53,708 nucleotides of DNA, taken from an uncultured Alistipes sp. (lineage in GTDB: Bacteria > Bacteroidota > Bacteroidia > Bacteroidales > Rikenellaceae). This document shows, one piece after another, positions 9,466 to 16,849 of the stretch. The stretch covers positions 1 to 53,708 of the forward strand of contig UQNV01000012.1 in the NCBI GenBank assembly GCA_900542505.1, in the 5' to 3' direction. The stretch's first letter is position 1; every line of letters starts with the position of its first letter. The notes under the pieces were generated by a model. It worked only from the letters and a program-made list of their open reading frames with translations, did no database searches and was not told where the DNA came from. Position numbers and translations under genes: made by a program.

Positions 9466-10233
9466 ATGAAGTTTCTCGCAATCATTCCGGCGCGCTATGC
9501 GTCGACGCGTTTTCCCGGCAAACCGCTGGCGGTGCTGGGGGGCAAGCCCGTCATCCGGCGGGTCTACGAGCAGGTGGCGGGCGTGATGGACGACGCCGTG
9601 GTAGCTACCGACGACGAGCGGATTTTCGAAGCCGTGCGTGCGTTCGGCGGCCGGGTCGAGATGACCTCGCCCGACCATCGGAGCGGTACGGACCGCTGCC
9701 GCGAGGCCTTCGACCGCATCTGCGCGCGCGAAGGGGTCTCCTACGACGTGGTGGTCAACGTGCAGGGCGACGAACCCTTCATCCAGCGCTCGCAGTTAGA
9801 GGCGGTCAAGCGTTGCTTCGACCGTCCCGGAACCGATATCGCCACGCTGGTGAAGCCCTTCACCGAGGCGGACGGCCTGTCGGCGCTCGAAAATCCCAAT
9901 TCGCCCAAGGTGGTGCTCGACCGCGAGTCGAATGCACTCTACTTTTCGCGTTCGGTGATTCCCTTCCTGCGGGGCGTTCCGCGCGAGGAGTGGCTCTCGA
10001 AGCACACCTTCTACAAGCACATCGGACTCTATGCCTTCCGTGCCGAGGTGCTGCGCGCCGTGACGGCGCTGCCGCAGTCGACGCTCGAACTTGCCGAGTC
10101 GCTCGAGCAGCTGCGCTGGCTGGAGAACGGCTATAAGATAGGTGTGGGCATCAGCGACGTGGAGACCATCGGCATCGACACGCCCGAAGATTTGGCCCGC
10201 GCCGAGGAGTTCCTCGCCCGCCTGAAGCATTAG
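9466..10233 (+). CDS. kdsB: 3-deoxy-manno-octulosonate cytidylyltransferase
   Basis: Activates Kdo with CTP to CMP-Kdo, the donor for the inner core of lipopolysaccharide. The 255-residue protein begins [21 protein letters not shown], the nucleotide-binding signature of the family. [11 protein letters not shown] supplies the metal-binding Asp, and the late [15 protein letters not shown] is also typical. A GTG three bases upstream (9463) is an alternative start; I prefer the ATG. A strong terminator follows, so although kdsB lies next to kdsA and kdsD by function, it appears to be transcribed separately from them. Confidence 0.97.
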   Translation: MKFLAIIPARYASTRFPGKPLAVLGGKPVIRRVYEQVAGVMDDAVVATDDERIFEAVRAFGGRVEMTSPDHRSGTDRCREAFDRICAREGVSYDVVVNVQGDEPFIQRSQLEAVKRCFDRPGTDIATLVKPFTEADGLSALENPNSPKVVLDRESNALYFSRSVIPFLRGVPREEWLSKHTFYKHIGLYAFRAEVLRAVTALPQSTLELAESLEQLRWLENGYKIGVGISDVETIGIDTPEDLARAEEFLARLKH

Positions 10234-10308
10234 CGGCTTTGCTGTGCGGCATCCCTGCGCTTGACGGCCGCGTGTGGCTCGATGCGCGGCAGGCGGCCGA
10301 CTCAATAG

Positions 10309-10339
10309 CGGCTTCCCATCTCCGGGAAGCCGTTTTTTT
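10309..10339 (+). terminator. rho-independent terminator after kdsB
   Basis: A 9-bp perfect stem (CGGCTTCCC/GGGAAGCCG, 6-base loop) is followed directly by seven T residues. It lies 75 bases beyond the kdsB stop and separates kdsB from the kdsA promoter. Confidence 0.85.
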
Positions 10340-10458
10340 GTGCAGCCGTGGAGCACCGCACGTCGCCCGGGCGGCTTGTGTCGGACCGCCGTCCCTCTGC
10401 TGCAGCGGCTCCCAGCTCCCGGAGGGGAGGAGATTGAGGGCGACGGGGTGTGAATAAA

Positions 10459-10490
10459 TTTGTCGGATTCGGCTTTTTGCGTTATATTTG
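10459..10490 (+). promoter_or_regulatory. kdsA promoter, almost abutting the start codon
   Basis: TTTG (10459-10462), a 20-bp spacer and TATATTTG (10483-10490) make a full Bacteroidota promoter. Only five bases separate the -7 box from the kdsA ATG at 10496. Transcription normally starts a few bases after this box, so the mRNA should have no leader or nearly none. Confidence 0.8.
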
Positions 10491-10495
10491 TTCCT

Positions 10496-11248
10496 ATGGA
10501 AACCAAATTCATCGCAGGTCCCTGTGTGATTGAATCCGCCGAGCTGCTCGACGCAGTGGCGGAGCGCCTCGTTGCCATCAACCGGGCGCTGGGGACCGAC
10601 ATCATCTTCAAGGCCTCGTTCGACAAGGCCAACCGTACCTCCCTCTCGTCGTTCCGCGGTCCCGGTCTGGAGAAGGGGCTCCGGATGCTCGCCGACGTGC
10701 GTGCGAAGTGGGGGCTGCGCCTGCTGACCGACATCCACGAGGCGTGGCAGGCGGCTCCCGTAGGCGAGGTGGTCGACGTGATTCAGATTCCGGCCTTCCT
10801 CTGCCGCCAGACCGACCTGCTGGTTGCCGCGGCGCGTACGGGCCGGATTGTCAATATCAAGAAGGCGCAGTTCCTCTCGGGTGCCGACATGCGCTATCCC
10901 TACGAGAAGGCCTGCGAGTCGGGCGCCCGCGAAATCTGGCTGACGGAGCGCGGCAACATCTACGGCTACAACAACCTGGTGGTCGACTTCCGCAACATAG
11001 CCGACATGCTGCACATCGCTCCGACGGTCGTGATGGACTGCACGCATTCGGTGCAGCGTCCCGGAGCGGCCGGCGGCAAGACGGGCGGCAACCGTGAGTT
11101 TGTTCCCGCCATGGCGCTTGCGGCCAAGGCATTCGGTGCCAACGGATACTTCTTCGAGGTGCATCCCGACCCCGACCATGCCCTGAGTGACGGGCCCAAC
11201 ATGCTGCCGCTCGGCGAACTGGAGAACGTAATCAAATCATTGCTGTAA
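10496..11248 (+). CDS. kdsA: 3-deoxy-8-phosphooctulonate synthase (Kdo-8-phosphate synthase)
   Basis: Condenses arabinose 5-phosphate with phosphoenolpyruvate to Kdo 8-phosphate, the committed step to Kdo. The 250-residue protein starts METKFIAGPCVIESAE. It shows the family's PEP/substrate loops FKASFDKANRTS, LLTDIHEAWQA, IPAFLCRQTDLL and the late FEVHPDPDHALSDGPN. The starting Met is fixed because the AGPCVIES strand follows at once and the upstream frame runs into the promoter. kdsD begins two bases after its stop codon, so the two are certainly co-transcribed and their products act in sequence. Confidence 0.97.
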   Translation: METKFIAGPCVIESAELLDAVAERLVAINRALGTDIIFKASFDKANRTSLSSFRGPGLEKGLRMLADVRAKWGLRLLTDIHEAWQAAPVGEVVDVIQIPAFLCRQTDLLVAAARTGRIVNIKKAQFLSGADMRYPYEKACESGAREIWLTERGNIYGYNNLVVDFRNIADMLHIAPTVVMDCTHSVQRPGAAGGKTGGNREFVPAMALAAKAFGANGYFFEVHPDPDHALSDGPNMLPLGELENVIKSLL

Positions 11249-11249
11249 C

Positions 11250-12215
11250 ATGACGGACAACAACAAGTCCCAGATTCTGGAGGTGGCCCGCCGGGCCCTG
11301 CATACCGAGATGCTCGCACTCGGCCGCCTCGAGCAGACGCTGGGCGACAGCTTCGTGCAGGCCGTGGAGGCGATTCTCGCCAGCCGCGGCAAGTGTATCG
11401 TGACGGGCATGGGCAAATCGGGGCTGGTGGGGCGCAAAATCGCCGCCACGCTCGCTTCGACCGGTACGCCGAGTTTCTTCCTCCATCCCGGCGAGGCCTT
11501 CCACGGCGACCTGGGCATGATTTCGAAGGAGGACATCGTGCTGGCGCTCTCCTATTCGGGTGAGACGGACGAAATCCTCAAGATTGTCCCCTTCATCCAC
11601 TCCAACGGCAACACGCTCGTCTCGATGACCGGCAACGCCGAATCGACGCTGGCCAAGAATTCGGACATCCACCTCGACGTGCGGGTCGAAGAGGAGGCCT
11701 GCATCCTCCATCTGGCCCCCACCTCCTCGACCACGGCCCAGATAGCCATGGGCGACGCGCTGGCCGTCTCGCTGATGAAGCTGCGCGGCTTCACGAGCAT
11801 CGACTTCGCGCGGCTGCATCCGGGCGGAAGCCTCGGCCGCCGTCTGCTGATGACCGTCGGCAACGTGATGCGTTCGCACGACCTGCCCATCGTGGGGCCC
11901 GACTGCTCGGCTACCGAGATGATTCATGCCATCAGCAAGGGCGGTCTGGGACTCATCATCATCTGCGAGGGAGAGCGTGTCGAGGGTATCGTGACCGACG
12001 GCGACGTGCGCCGTACGATGGAGCGCCGCCGCGCCGATTTCTTCAATATCCGTGCGGCGGATATCGCCACACCCCATCCCAAGAGCATCGGTGTGAACGA
12101 AAAGCTCATCGAGGCCGAGAAGATGATGACGCGCAACAAGATTACCTCGCTGCTGGTCAACGACGAAGCCGGCAAGCTGGTGGGCGTCATCCAGATTTAC
12201 GACATCAAACTCTGA
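11250..12215 (+). CDS. kdsD: arabinose-5-phosphate isomerase (KpsF/GutQ family)
   Basis: Interconverts ribulose 5-phosphate and arabinose 5-phosphate, supplying the substrate of KdsA. The 321-residue protein has an N-terminal SIS sugar-isomerase domain (CIVTGMGKSGLVGRKIAATLASTGTPSFFLHPGEAFHGDLG, family-typical) and two C-terminal CBS domains (VMRSHDLPIVGPD; IATPHPKSIGVNE). The gene starts two bases after kdsA ends, which supports the Kdo role over a sugar-alcohol (GutQ) role. It ends 149 bases before the GH97 gene; the gap holds only a weak inverted repeat. Confidence 0.95.
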   Translation: MTDNNKSQILEVARRALHTEMLALGRLEQTLGDSFVQAVEAILASRGKCIVTGMGKSGLVGRKIAATLASTGTPSFFLHPGEAFHGDLGMISKEDIVLALSYSGETDEILKIVPFIHSNGNTLVSMTGNAESTLAKNSDIHLDVRVEEEACILHLAPTSSTTAQIAMGDALAVSLMKLRGFTSIDFARLHPGGSLGRRLLMTVGNVMRSHDLPIVGPDCSATEMIHAISKGGLGLIIICEGERVEGIVTDGDVRRTMERRRADFFNIRAADIATPHPKSIGVNEKLIEAEKMMTRNKITSLLVNDEAGKLVGVIQIYDIKL

Positions 12216-12239
12216 CGGCGGCGGGCGTGCCGCAACGCC

Positions 12240-12281
12240 ATGCAGGCGACCTTCGCGGACAGCGGCGGAGGCCGCCTGCAT
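12240..12281 (+). terminator. inverted repeat after kdsD
   Basis: ATGCAGGCG (12240-12248) pairs with CGCCTGCAT (12273-12281) around a GC-rich 24-base loop. There is no T run. It may mark the end of the kdsA-kdsD transcript, but this is weak. Confidence 0.35.
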
Positions 12282-12364
12282 CGTAAACGCACCGCAGGGG
12301 CATGCGACCCGGCGTGCCCGCCTCGCGCCATACGGACAATGACAACCAACAACCTGCTGATACC

Positions 12365-14362
12365 ATGAAACGACTTCTTCTGTTGTCGCTCTCGGCCGTA
12401 CTGTTGTGCACAGCCTGTGCGACCGACACGCGCGTTACTTCGCCCGACGGGCGTTATGAACTCCTTTTCGATGTGGACGATGCGGGGCGCATGAGTTACA
12501 CGCTTCGGGCCGACGGCCGGGAGCTGCTGCTGCCCTCGGCTCTGGGTTTCGAGTGCCGCGAGGCGGTGCTCGATTCGGGTTTCCGTATCCGCGGCATCGA
12601 GCGCCGCACCATCGACGAGGAGTGGAGCCAGCCCTGGGGCGAGAACAAGCAGATGCGCAACCACTGCAATGAGATGACCGTCTGTCTTTCGAACGACGCC
12701 GGCACGGGGCTCACGATGCGTTTCCGCCTCTTCGACGACGGCATGGGCTTCCGCTACGAGTATGAGGTCCCCGGCGTCGATTCGCTCACCGTCACCGACG
12801 AGCGGACCGAATTCCACTTTGCCGCCGACGGCGATTCGTGGACCATTCCGGCCAACTTCGAGACCTACGAGCTGCTCTACCGCCATCTGCCGCTCAGCGA
12901 GCTGGCCGATGCCAATACGCCGGCCACCTTCCGCGTGGGCGGACACTACGGCAGCATCCACGAGGCGGCGCTCTACGACTTTCCCGAGATGACGCTCCGG
13001 CGCAAGGCTCCGCTGCTCTTCAAGTCGGAGCTGGCTCCGCTGCCCGACGGCACGAAGGCCCGCACGGCGGGTGGCTTCACGACGGCCTGGCGTACGGTGC
13101 AACTGGCCGATGAGGCCGTTGGGCTGATTAACTCGGGGTTGATTCTCAACCTCAATGAACCCTGCAAAATCGAGGACACGAGCTGGATTCGGCCGATGAA
13201 GTACGTCGGCGTGTGGTGGGGCATGCACCTCGGCGTCGAGAGCTGGACGATGGACGAGCGCCACGGAGCCACGACCGAGAATGCCAAGCGCTACATCGAC
13301 TTTGCGGCGGCGAACAACATCCAGGGAGTGCTGTTCGAAGGTTGGAACGAAGGCTGGGAGAGCTGGGGCGGCCGTCAGTCGTTCGACTTTACGAAGCCCT
13401 ATGCCGATTTCGACATGAAGGAGGTGGCGCGTTATGCTGCCGAGCGGGGTATCGAAATCATCGGCCACCACGAGACGGGCGGCAATATTCCCAACTACGA
13501 GCGGCAGCTCGAACGGGCGCTGGCCTGGTATACGGAACATGGGGTCCACAACCTGAAGACCGGCTATGCAGGCGGATTCCCCGACGGCTACCTCCACCAC
13601 AGCCAGTACGGTGTGCGCCACTACCAGCGGGTGGTCGAGGCGGCTGCCCGTCACCGCATGACGGTCAATGCCCATGAGCCCATCAAGGATTGCGGCATCC
13701 GCCGTACGTGGCCCAACATGATGTCGCGCGAAGGGGCCCGCGGCATGGAGTGGAATGCCTGGAGCGACGGCAATCCCCCGTCGCACACGGTCATGCTCCC
13801 CTTCACGCGCCTGCTGGGCGGGCCGATGGACTATACGCCCGGCACGTTTGACATCCTGTTCGAGAATACGCGCCATTCGCCGCGGCGCCGCAAGTGGAAT
13901 GACTTGGACAAGGGGACGAGCCGCGTCAATACGACTCTGGCCAAGCAGATTGCCAACTGGGTGATTCTCTATTCGCCCGTGCAGATGGCCTCCGACATGA
14001 TTGAGCACTATGAGGACCATCCCGCCTTCCAGTTCTTCCGCGACTTCGACGCCGACTGCGACTGGTCGCGGGCCCTGGCCGGCGAACCGGGCGAATTTGT
14101 GGCCGTGGTGCGCCGTGCGGGCGACCGCTGTTTCCTCGGCGCGGCGACCAACGAAGAGGCGCGTACGCTCACGCTTGCGCTCGATTTCCTCGAGCCGGGA
14201 CGCCGATACCGCGCCACCATCTATGCCGACGGCGCCGATGCCGACTGGCAGAGCAATCCCACGTCGTACACCATCACGGAGCGGGAGGTGACGGCAGCCG
14301 ATTCGCTCGAGGTGCGCATGGCGCCGGGCGGCGGGCAGGCCGTTACGTTCTTCCCGATTTAG
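12365..14362 (+). CDS. glycoside hydrolase family 97, SusB-type alpha-glucosidase, lipoprotein
   Basis: Probably releases glucose from alpha-glucans in the periplasm or at the outer membrane. The 665-residue protein starts MKRLLLLSLSAVLLCTAC, a lipoprotein signal with Cys18 as the likely lipid anchor. An N-terminal beta-sandwich (VTSPDGRYELLFDVDD) precedes the (beta/alpha)8 barrel. Glu370 (GHHETGG), Glu438 (NAHEPIKD) and Glu462 (GARGMEWNAW) match the spacing of the three catalytic glutamates of inverting SusB (about 69 and 24 residues apart), so the inverting alpha-glucosidase subgroup is likelier than the retaining alpha-galactosidase one, which uses Asp. No susC/susD genes are nearby. The start follows AACCAACAACCTGCTGATACC, without a clear ribosome-binding site. 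Confidence 0.95.
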   Translation: MKRLLLLSLSAVLLCTACATDTRVTSPDGRYELLFDVDDAGRMSYTLRADGRELLLPSALGFECREAVLDSGFRIRGIERRTIDEEWSQPWGENKQMRNHCNEMTVCLSNDAGTGLTMRFRLFDDGMGFRYEYEVPGVDSLTVTDERTEFHFAADGDSWTIPANFETYELLYRHLPLSELADANTPATFRVGGHYGSIHEAALYDFPEMTLRRKAPLLFKSELAPLPDGTKARTAGGFTTAWRTVQLADEAVGLINSGLILNLNEPCKIEDTSWIRPMKYVGVWWGMHLGVESWTMDERHGATTENAKRYIDFAAANNIQGVLFEGWNEGWESWGGRQSFDFTKPYADFDMKEVARYAAERGIEIIGHHETGGNIPNYERQLERALAWYTEHGVHNLKTGYAGGFPDGYLHHSQYGVRHYQRVVEAAARHRMTVNAHEPIKDCGIRRTWPNMMSREGARGMEWNAWSDGNPPSHTVMLPFTRLLGGPMDYTPGTFDILFENTRHSPRRRKWNDLDKGTSRVNTTLAKQIANWVILYSPVQMASDMIEHYEDHPAFQFFRDFDADCDWSRALAGEPGEFVAVVRRAGDRCFLGAATNEEARTLTLALDFLEPGRRYRATIYADGADADWQSNPTSYTITEREVTAADSLEVRMAPGGGQAVTFFPI

Positions 14363-14436
14363 GTGCGTGTCCCTCCTCCGGTCGGGGCAGTCCTTCGGGA
14401 CGGTCCGGTGCCGTGTGGGGCGGAATAGATGAAATG

Positions 14437-14475
14437 AGTCCCCGTCGCTGCGTTCGTCGCGCAGCGGCGGGGACT
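14437..14475. terminator. hairpin between convergent GH97 and XRE genes
   Basis: AGTCCCCG and the following TCGCTGCG pair with CGCAGCG and CGGGGACT across a short loop, giving a long GC-rich stem with one bulge. It lies between the GH97 stop (14362) and the XRE stop (14497) and could serve both strands. T runs are poor. Confidence 0.6.
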
Positions 14476-14496
14476 CTTCGTCAGTGCCTCGTTCGG

Positions 14497-14697
14497 CTAA
14501 TCCTCCTCGTCGAGTGTGAAGAGCTCCTCGACCCGCTTCCCGAACTGGCGGGCGAGCTTGAGGGCCAGCAGTGTCGAGGGGATGAACTTTCCGCTCTCGA
14601 TGGCATTCACCGTCTGGCGGCTTACGCCGACGGCCTCGGCCAGTTGCTGTTGGGTCATGCGCACCTCGGCGCGTGCAACCCGGATGTTATTCTTCAT
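14497..14697 (-). CDS. small XRE-family helix-turn-helix regulator
   Basis: A 66-residue single-domain DNA-binding protein, MKNNIRVARAEVRMTQQQLAEAVGVSRQTVNAIESGKFIPS and a short tail. The helix-turn-helix is QQQLAEAVGVSRQTVNAIE (about residues 17-35), as in the YozG/Cro-like group of tiny regulators. It overlaps the end of the upstream membrane-protein gene by 11 bases, so the two are translationally linked. The near-perfect palindrome within the promoter of the pair (15199-15222) is its likely target; autoregulation is an inference. Confidence 0.93.
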   Translation of the reverse strand: MKNNIRVARAEVRMTQQQLAEAVGVSRQTVNAIESGKFIPSTLLALKLARQFGKRVEELFTLDEED

Positions 14698-15133
14698 GTC
14701 GGCCCTCCTGTCTGAACCTCCACAGCAGCAGCTGCTCGATGATGAGAAAGAGTACGGGCAGCAGGCAGAGGTTGAAAATCATGAAGTAGAGAAATTCGAA
14801 GTCGTAGAGCACAAGGGCGGTTGTCAGCGTGAGGCCGAAGGTCGCGTAGAGCGCTGCCAGCAGCGCGTTGAGGCGGATGCGGCCGATGTACTCGTCCTCG
14901 ATACGCTCGCGCGAGCAGGTGATGAAGAGCACTCCGAGCAGGATGCCGAACAGTACGATGTTGTTGCACAGATGGTCGAGCAGCTCGCCCCGTGCAACCG
15001 CTTCGGGCAGCAGGAACGAAGGGAAGCCGTTGAATCCGTCGATTGCCATCAGCAGCCCGAGGAGAGCCGTCGGGATGAAAAGCACCCATCCGATTTTCTT
15101 GAACGAATAGGGCAACAGAAGTGTTTTGTCCAT
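14687..15133 (-). CDS. four-helix membrane protein of unknown function, partner of the XRE regulator
   Basis: A 148-residue protein that I do not recognise by name. It starts MDKTLLLPYSFKKIGWVLFIP and has four hydrophobic segments, near residues 15-33, 55-72, 87-108 and 114-133, separated by a charged cytoplasmic-looking loop (CSRERIEDEYIGRIRLN). The last 11 bases overlap the XRE gene. Pairs of a small multi-pass membrane protein with a tiny XRE regulator are common in Bacteroidota and Firmicutes. In such pairs the membrane protein may sense something or modulate the regulator, but that has not been shown here. A ~60-base leader separates the start from the promoter. Confidence 0.85.
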   Translation of the reverse strand: MDKTLLLPYSFKKIGWVLFIPTALLGLLMAIDGFNGFPSFLLPEAVARGELLDHLCNNIVLFGILLGVLFITCSRERIEDEYIGRIRLNALLAALYATFGLTLTTALVLYDFEFLYFMIFNLCLLPVLFLIIEQLLLWRFRQEGRHEE

Positions 15134-15197
15134 GGTTGTCCGTTTTTGTTGGTGTCGGCAGACCGACGGAGGTGCGCACTGCTCCCGTCTGCTGTTG

Positions 15198-15228
15198 CAA
15201 ATGTAAAGTATATTTTACATTTTAGCAA
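15198..15228 (-). promoter_or_regulatory. promoter with embedded palindromic operator for the membrane protein-XRE operon
   Basis: On the minus strand, TTG (15228-15226), a 20-bp spacer and TACATTTG (15205-15198) form a complete Bacteroidota promoter. The bases 15199-15222 form a 24-bp palindrome with 11 of 12 pairs matching; each half carries ATGTAAA/TTTACAT. It fills the spacer and covers most of the -7 box, so any protein bound there would block RNA polymerase. The encoded XRE protein is the obvious candidate. Confidence 0.8.
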
Positions 15229-15261
15229 GTATACGCGACAAAAATAATCCTCTGTCGGCTG

Positions 15262-15302
15262 AAAAAAACGCCATCAGCGGCAAAATCTTCCGCATCAGGC
15301 GT
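15262..15302 (-). terminator. rho-independent terminator after the threonine aldolase gene
   Basis: On the minus strand, ACGCC-TGAT-GCGG pairs with CCGC-TGAT-GGCGT (an internal loop of two TGATs) and is followed by seven T residues. It lies 21 bases past the stop and isolates the trpS-to-aldolase operon from the XRE operon promoter. Confidence 0.75.
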
Positions 15303-15323
15303 CGCATGAGATGGCTGCGGTCG

Positions 15324-16349
15324 TCACAGCCGGGCAATCAGTTCGTCGACCTGCTGCTCCCCGGTGGCCCAGCTGGTGACGAAGCGGACGACGGATTCCC
15401 GCTCGCCGCGGGCTCCCCACAGCTCGAAGGTCGCATACTGGCCGAGCCGGTCGATTTCGCTGTTGGGCAGTACGAAGAACTGCTGGTTGGTCGGCGAGTC
15501 GATGTACTGGCGGTATCCCTTTCGGAGGAGCGCCTCCTTGAGCCGCCGGGCCGTGGTGATGGCCTGCCGTGCGATGCGCAGATAGAATTCGTCGGTGAAG
15601 AGCGTCTCGAACTGGATGCCCAGCAGCCGGCCCTTGGCCAGCAGGGCGCCGTGCTGCTTGACGAGGGTGAAGAAGTGGGGCAGCAGTGCGGAGCGCGTGA
15701 CGACGACCGCCTCGCCGAAGAGCAGTCCGGTCTTCGTGCCGCCGATGTAGAAGACATCGCACAGCCGGGCGATGTCGCGCAGCGAGGGCTGGTTCTCCTC
15801 CGCCGCCAGTGCGTAGGAGAGTCTGGCGCCGTCGAGGTAGAGCGGAATCGAGTGGCGCCGGCAGACGTCGTGCAGCGCCTCGAGCTCGGCGAGGGTGTAG
15901 AGGGTGCCGAACTCCGTGGGGTGCGAGATGTAGAGCATCCCGGGAGCCACCATGTGCTCGCAGGTCTCGTCGCGGTAGAAGTCCTCGATGTAGCGCGCGA
16001 CCTCGTCGGCCCGCACCTTGCCCTCGTGTTCGGGCAGCGTGAGCACCTTGTGTCCCGCCGCCTCGATGGCCCCCGCCTCGTGGACGTTGATGTGTCCCGT
16101 CGTTGCGGCCAGCACCCCTTCGTGCCGGCGCAGCAGGCCGTCGATGACCGTGGCGTTGGTCTGGGTGCCGCCCACCAGCAGATAGACCTCGGCCTCGGGC
16201 GTTCCGCACGCCTGGCGGATGAGCTCGCGGGCATGGGCCGTATGGGGGTCGCATCCGTATCCGGGGCACTGTTCGAGGTTGGTCTCGACCAGGCGGCGCA
16301 TCACCTCGGGATGGGCCCCCTCCATGTAGTCGCAATCGAAATGAAGCAT
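15324..16349 (-). CDS. ltaE: low-specificity L-threonine aldolase family protein
   Basis: A PLP enzyme of the beta-eliminating lyase/threonine aldolase family, which splits threonine or allo-threonine to glycine and acetaldehyde. The 341-residue protein has the glycine-rich VGGTQTNATVIDG segment (cofactor phosphate), the LDGARLSYALAAEEN strand with the PLP-pyridine Asp, and the Schiff-base Lys in VFYIGGTKTGLLFGEA. The gene follows the PAS gene by 26 bases and ends the putative trpS operon. A related aldolase activity, such as on phenylserine, is possible. Confidence 0.92.
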   Translation of the reverse strand: MLHFDCDYMEGAHPEVMRRLVETNLEQCPGYGCDPHTAHARELIRQACGTPEAEVYLLVGGTQTNATVIDGLLRRHEGVLAATTGHINVHEAGAIEAAGHKVLTLPEHEGKVRADEVARYIEDFYRDETCEHMVAPGMLYISHPTEFGTLYTLAELEALHDVCRRHSIPLYLDGARLSYALAAEENQPSLRDIARLCDVFYIGGTKTGLLFGEAVVVTRSALLPHFFTLVKQHGALLAKGRLLGIQFETLFTDEFYLRIARQAITTARRLKEALLRKGYRQYIDSPTNQQFFVLPNSEIDRLGQYATFELWGARGERESVVRFVTSWATGEQQVDELIARL

Positions 16350-16375
16350 TGTGCAGCGTGTTTAATTGGATGGAA

Positions 16376-16714
16376 TCAGCTTCGTACGTAGTGGGGCATC
16401 TCGTCGGGCAGTTCGAGCGAGAACTCGACCAGTCCGCCGATGGCTCCCTCGCGGCGCCAGACGGTCTGGTAAATCAGCTTGCGTACGCCGCGCTTCTCGA
16501 TGGTGTAGACGTTGCGGCCGCCCTTGGCGATGAGCCGTGCGATGATGGCGCGCGAGCGTTCGTTGTGGCAGGGGAGCATCGACTTCCCGCGCACGTCGCC
16601 GTTGACGGCAATCGAGCGTTCATTCTGGTAGAGTACGACCCCTTCGGTGTCGCAGAGCGTGACGGCGCAGTCCAGCTCGTCGCTCCACGCCGGGGCGTTG
16701 AATTCGGGTTTCAT
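16376..16714 (-). CDS. stand-alone PAS-fold protein, 112 residues
   Basis: A short soluble protein, MKPEFNAPAWSDELDCAVTLCDTEGVVLYQNERSI, with the usual order of a PAS domain: an entry strand (AVTLCDTEGVVLYQN), a helical middle with GKSMLPCHNERSRAIIARLI, and closing strands (NVYTIEKRGVRKLIYQTVWRR; GGLVEFSLEL). It resembles the PAS subset with a C-H-N/P-x-S motif. No output domain is attached, so it would have to act through a partner or simply bind a ligand. It lies between the CLC gene and ltaE in the same direction. The ligand is unknown. Confidence 0.8.
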   Translation of the reverse strand: MKPEFNAPAWSDELDCAVTLCDTEGVVLYQNERSIAVNGDVRGKSMLPCHNERSRAIIARLIAKGGRNVYTIEKRGVRKLIYQTVWRREGAIGGLVEFSLELPDEMPHYVRS

Positions 16715-16798
16715 GACGATATGGGTTTAATCGGAATGGCTTGTTTCGGAAAGCTCCGGCCGCCGGTGCTGCCTGAGTGGTCGATGCAGGCTGCACCG

Positions 16799-16834
16799 CC
16801 TGTGCTGCCTGCACAACCTGCACTGCCTGTGCTG
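16799..16834. repeat. 9-bp tandem repeat, four copies, after the CLC gene
   Basis: Four 9-base units follow each other: CCTGTGCTG, CCTGCACAA, CCTGCACTG, CCTGTGCTG. They lie 15 bases beyond the CLC stop codon, in the 135-base gap before the PAS gene. In another minus-strand frame they would read as Gln-Ala/Val-Ala/Val triplets, but no gene supports that frame. Confidence 0.75.
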
Positions 16835-16849
16835 TCGGTGCCGGGGCTG

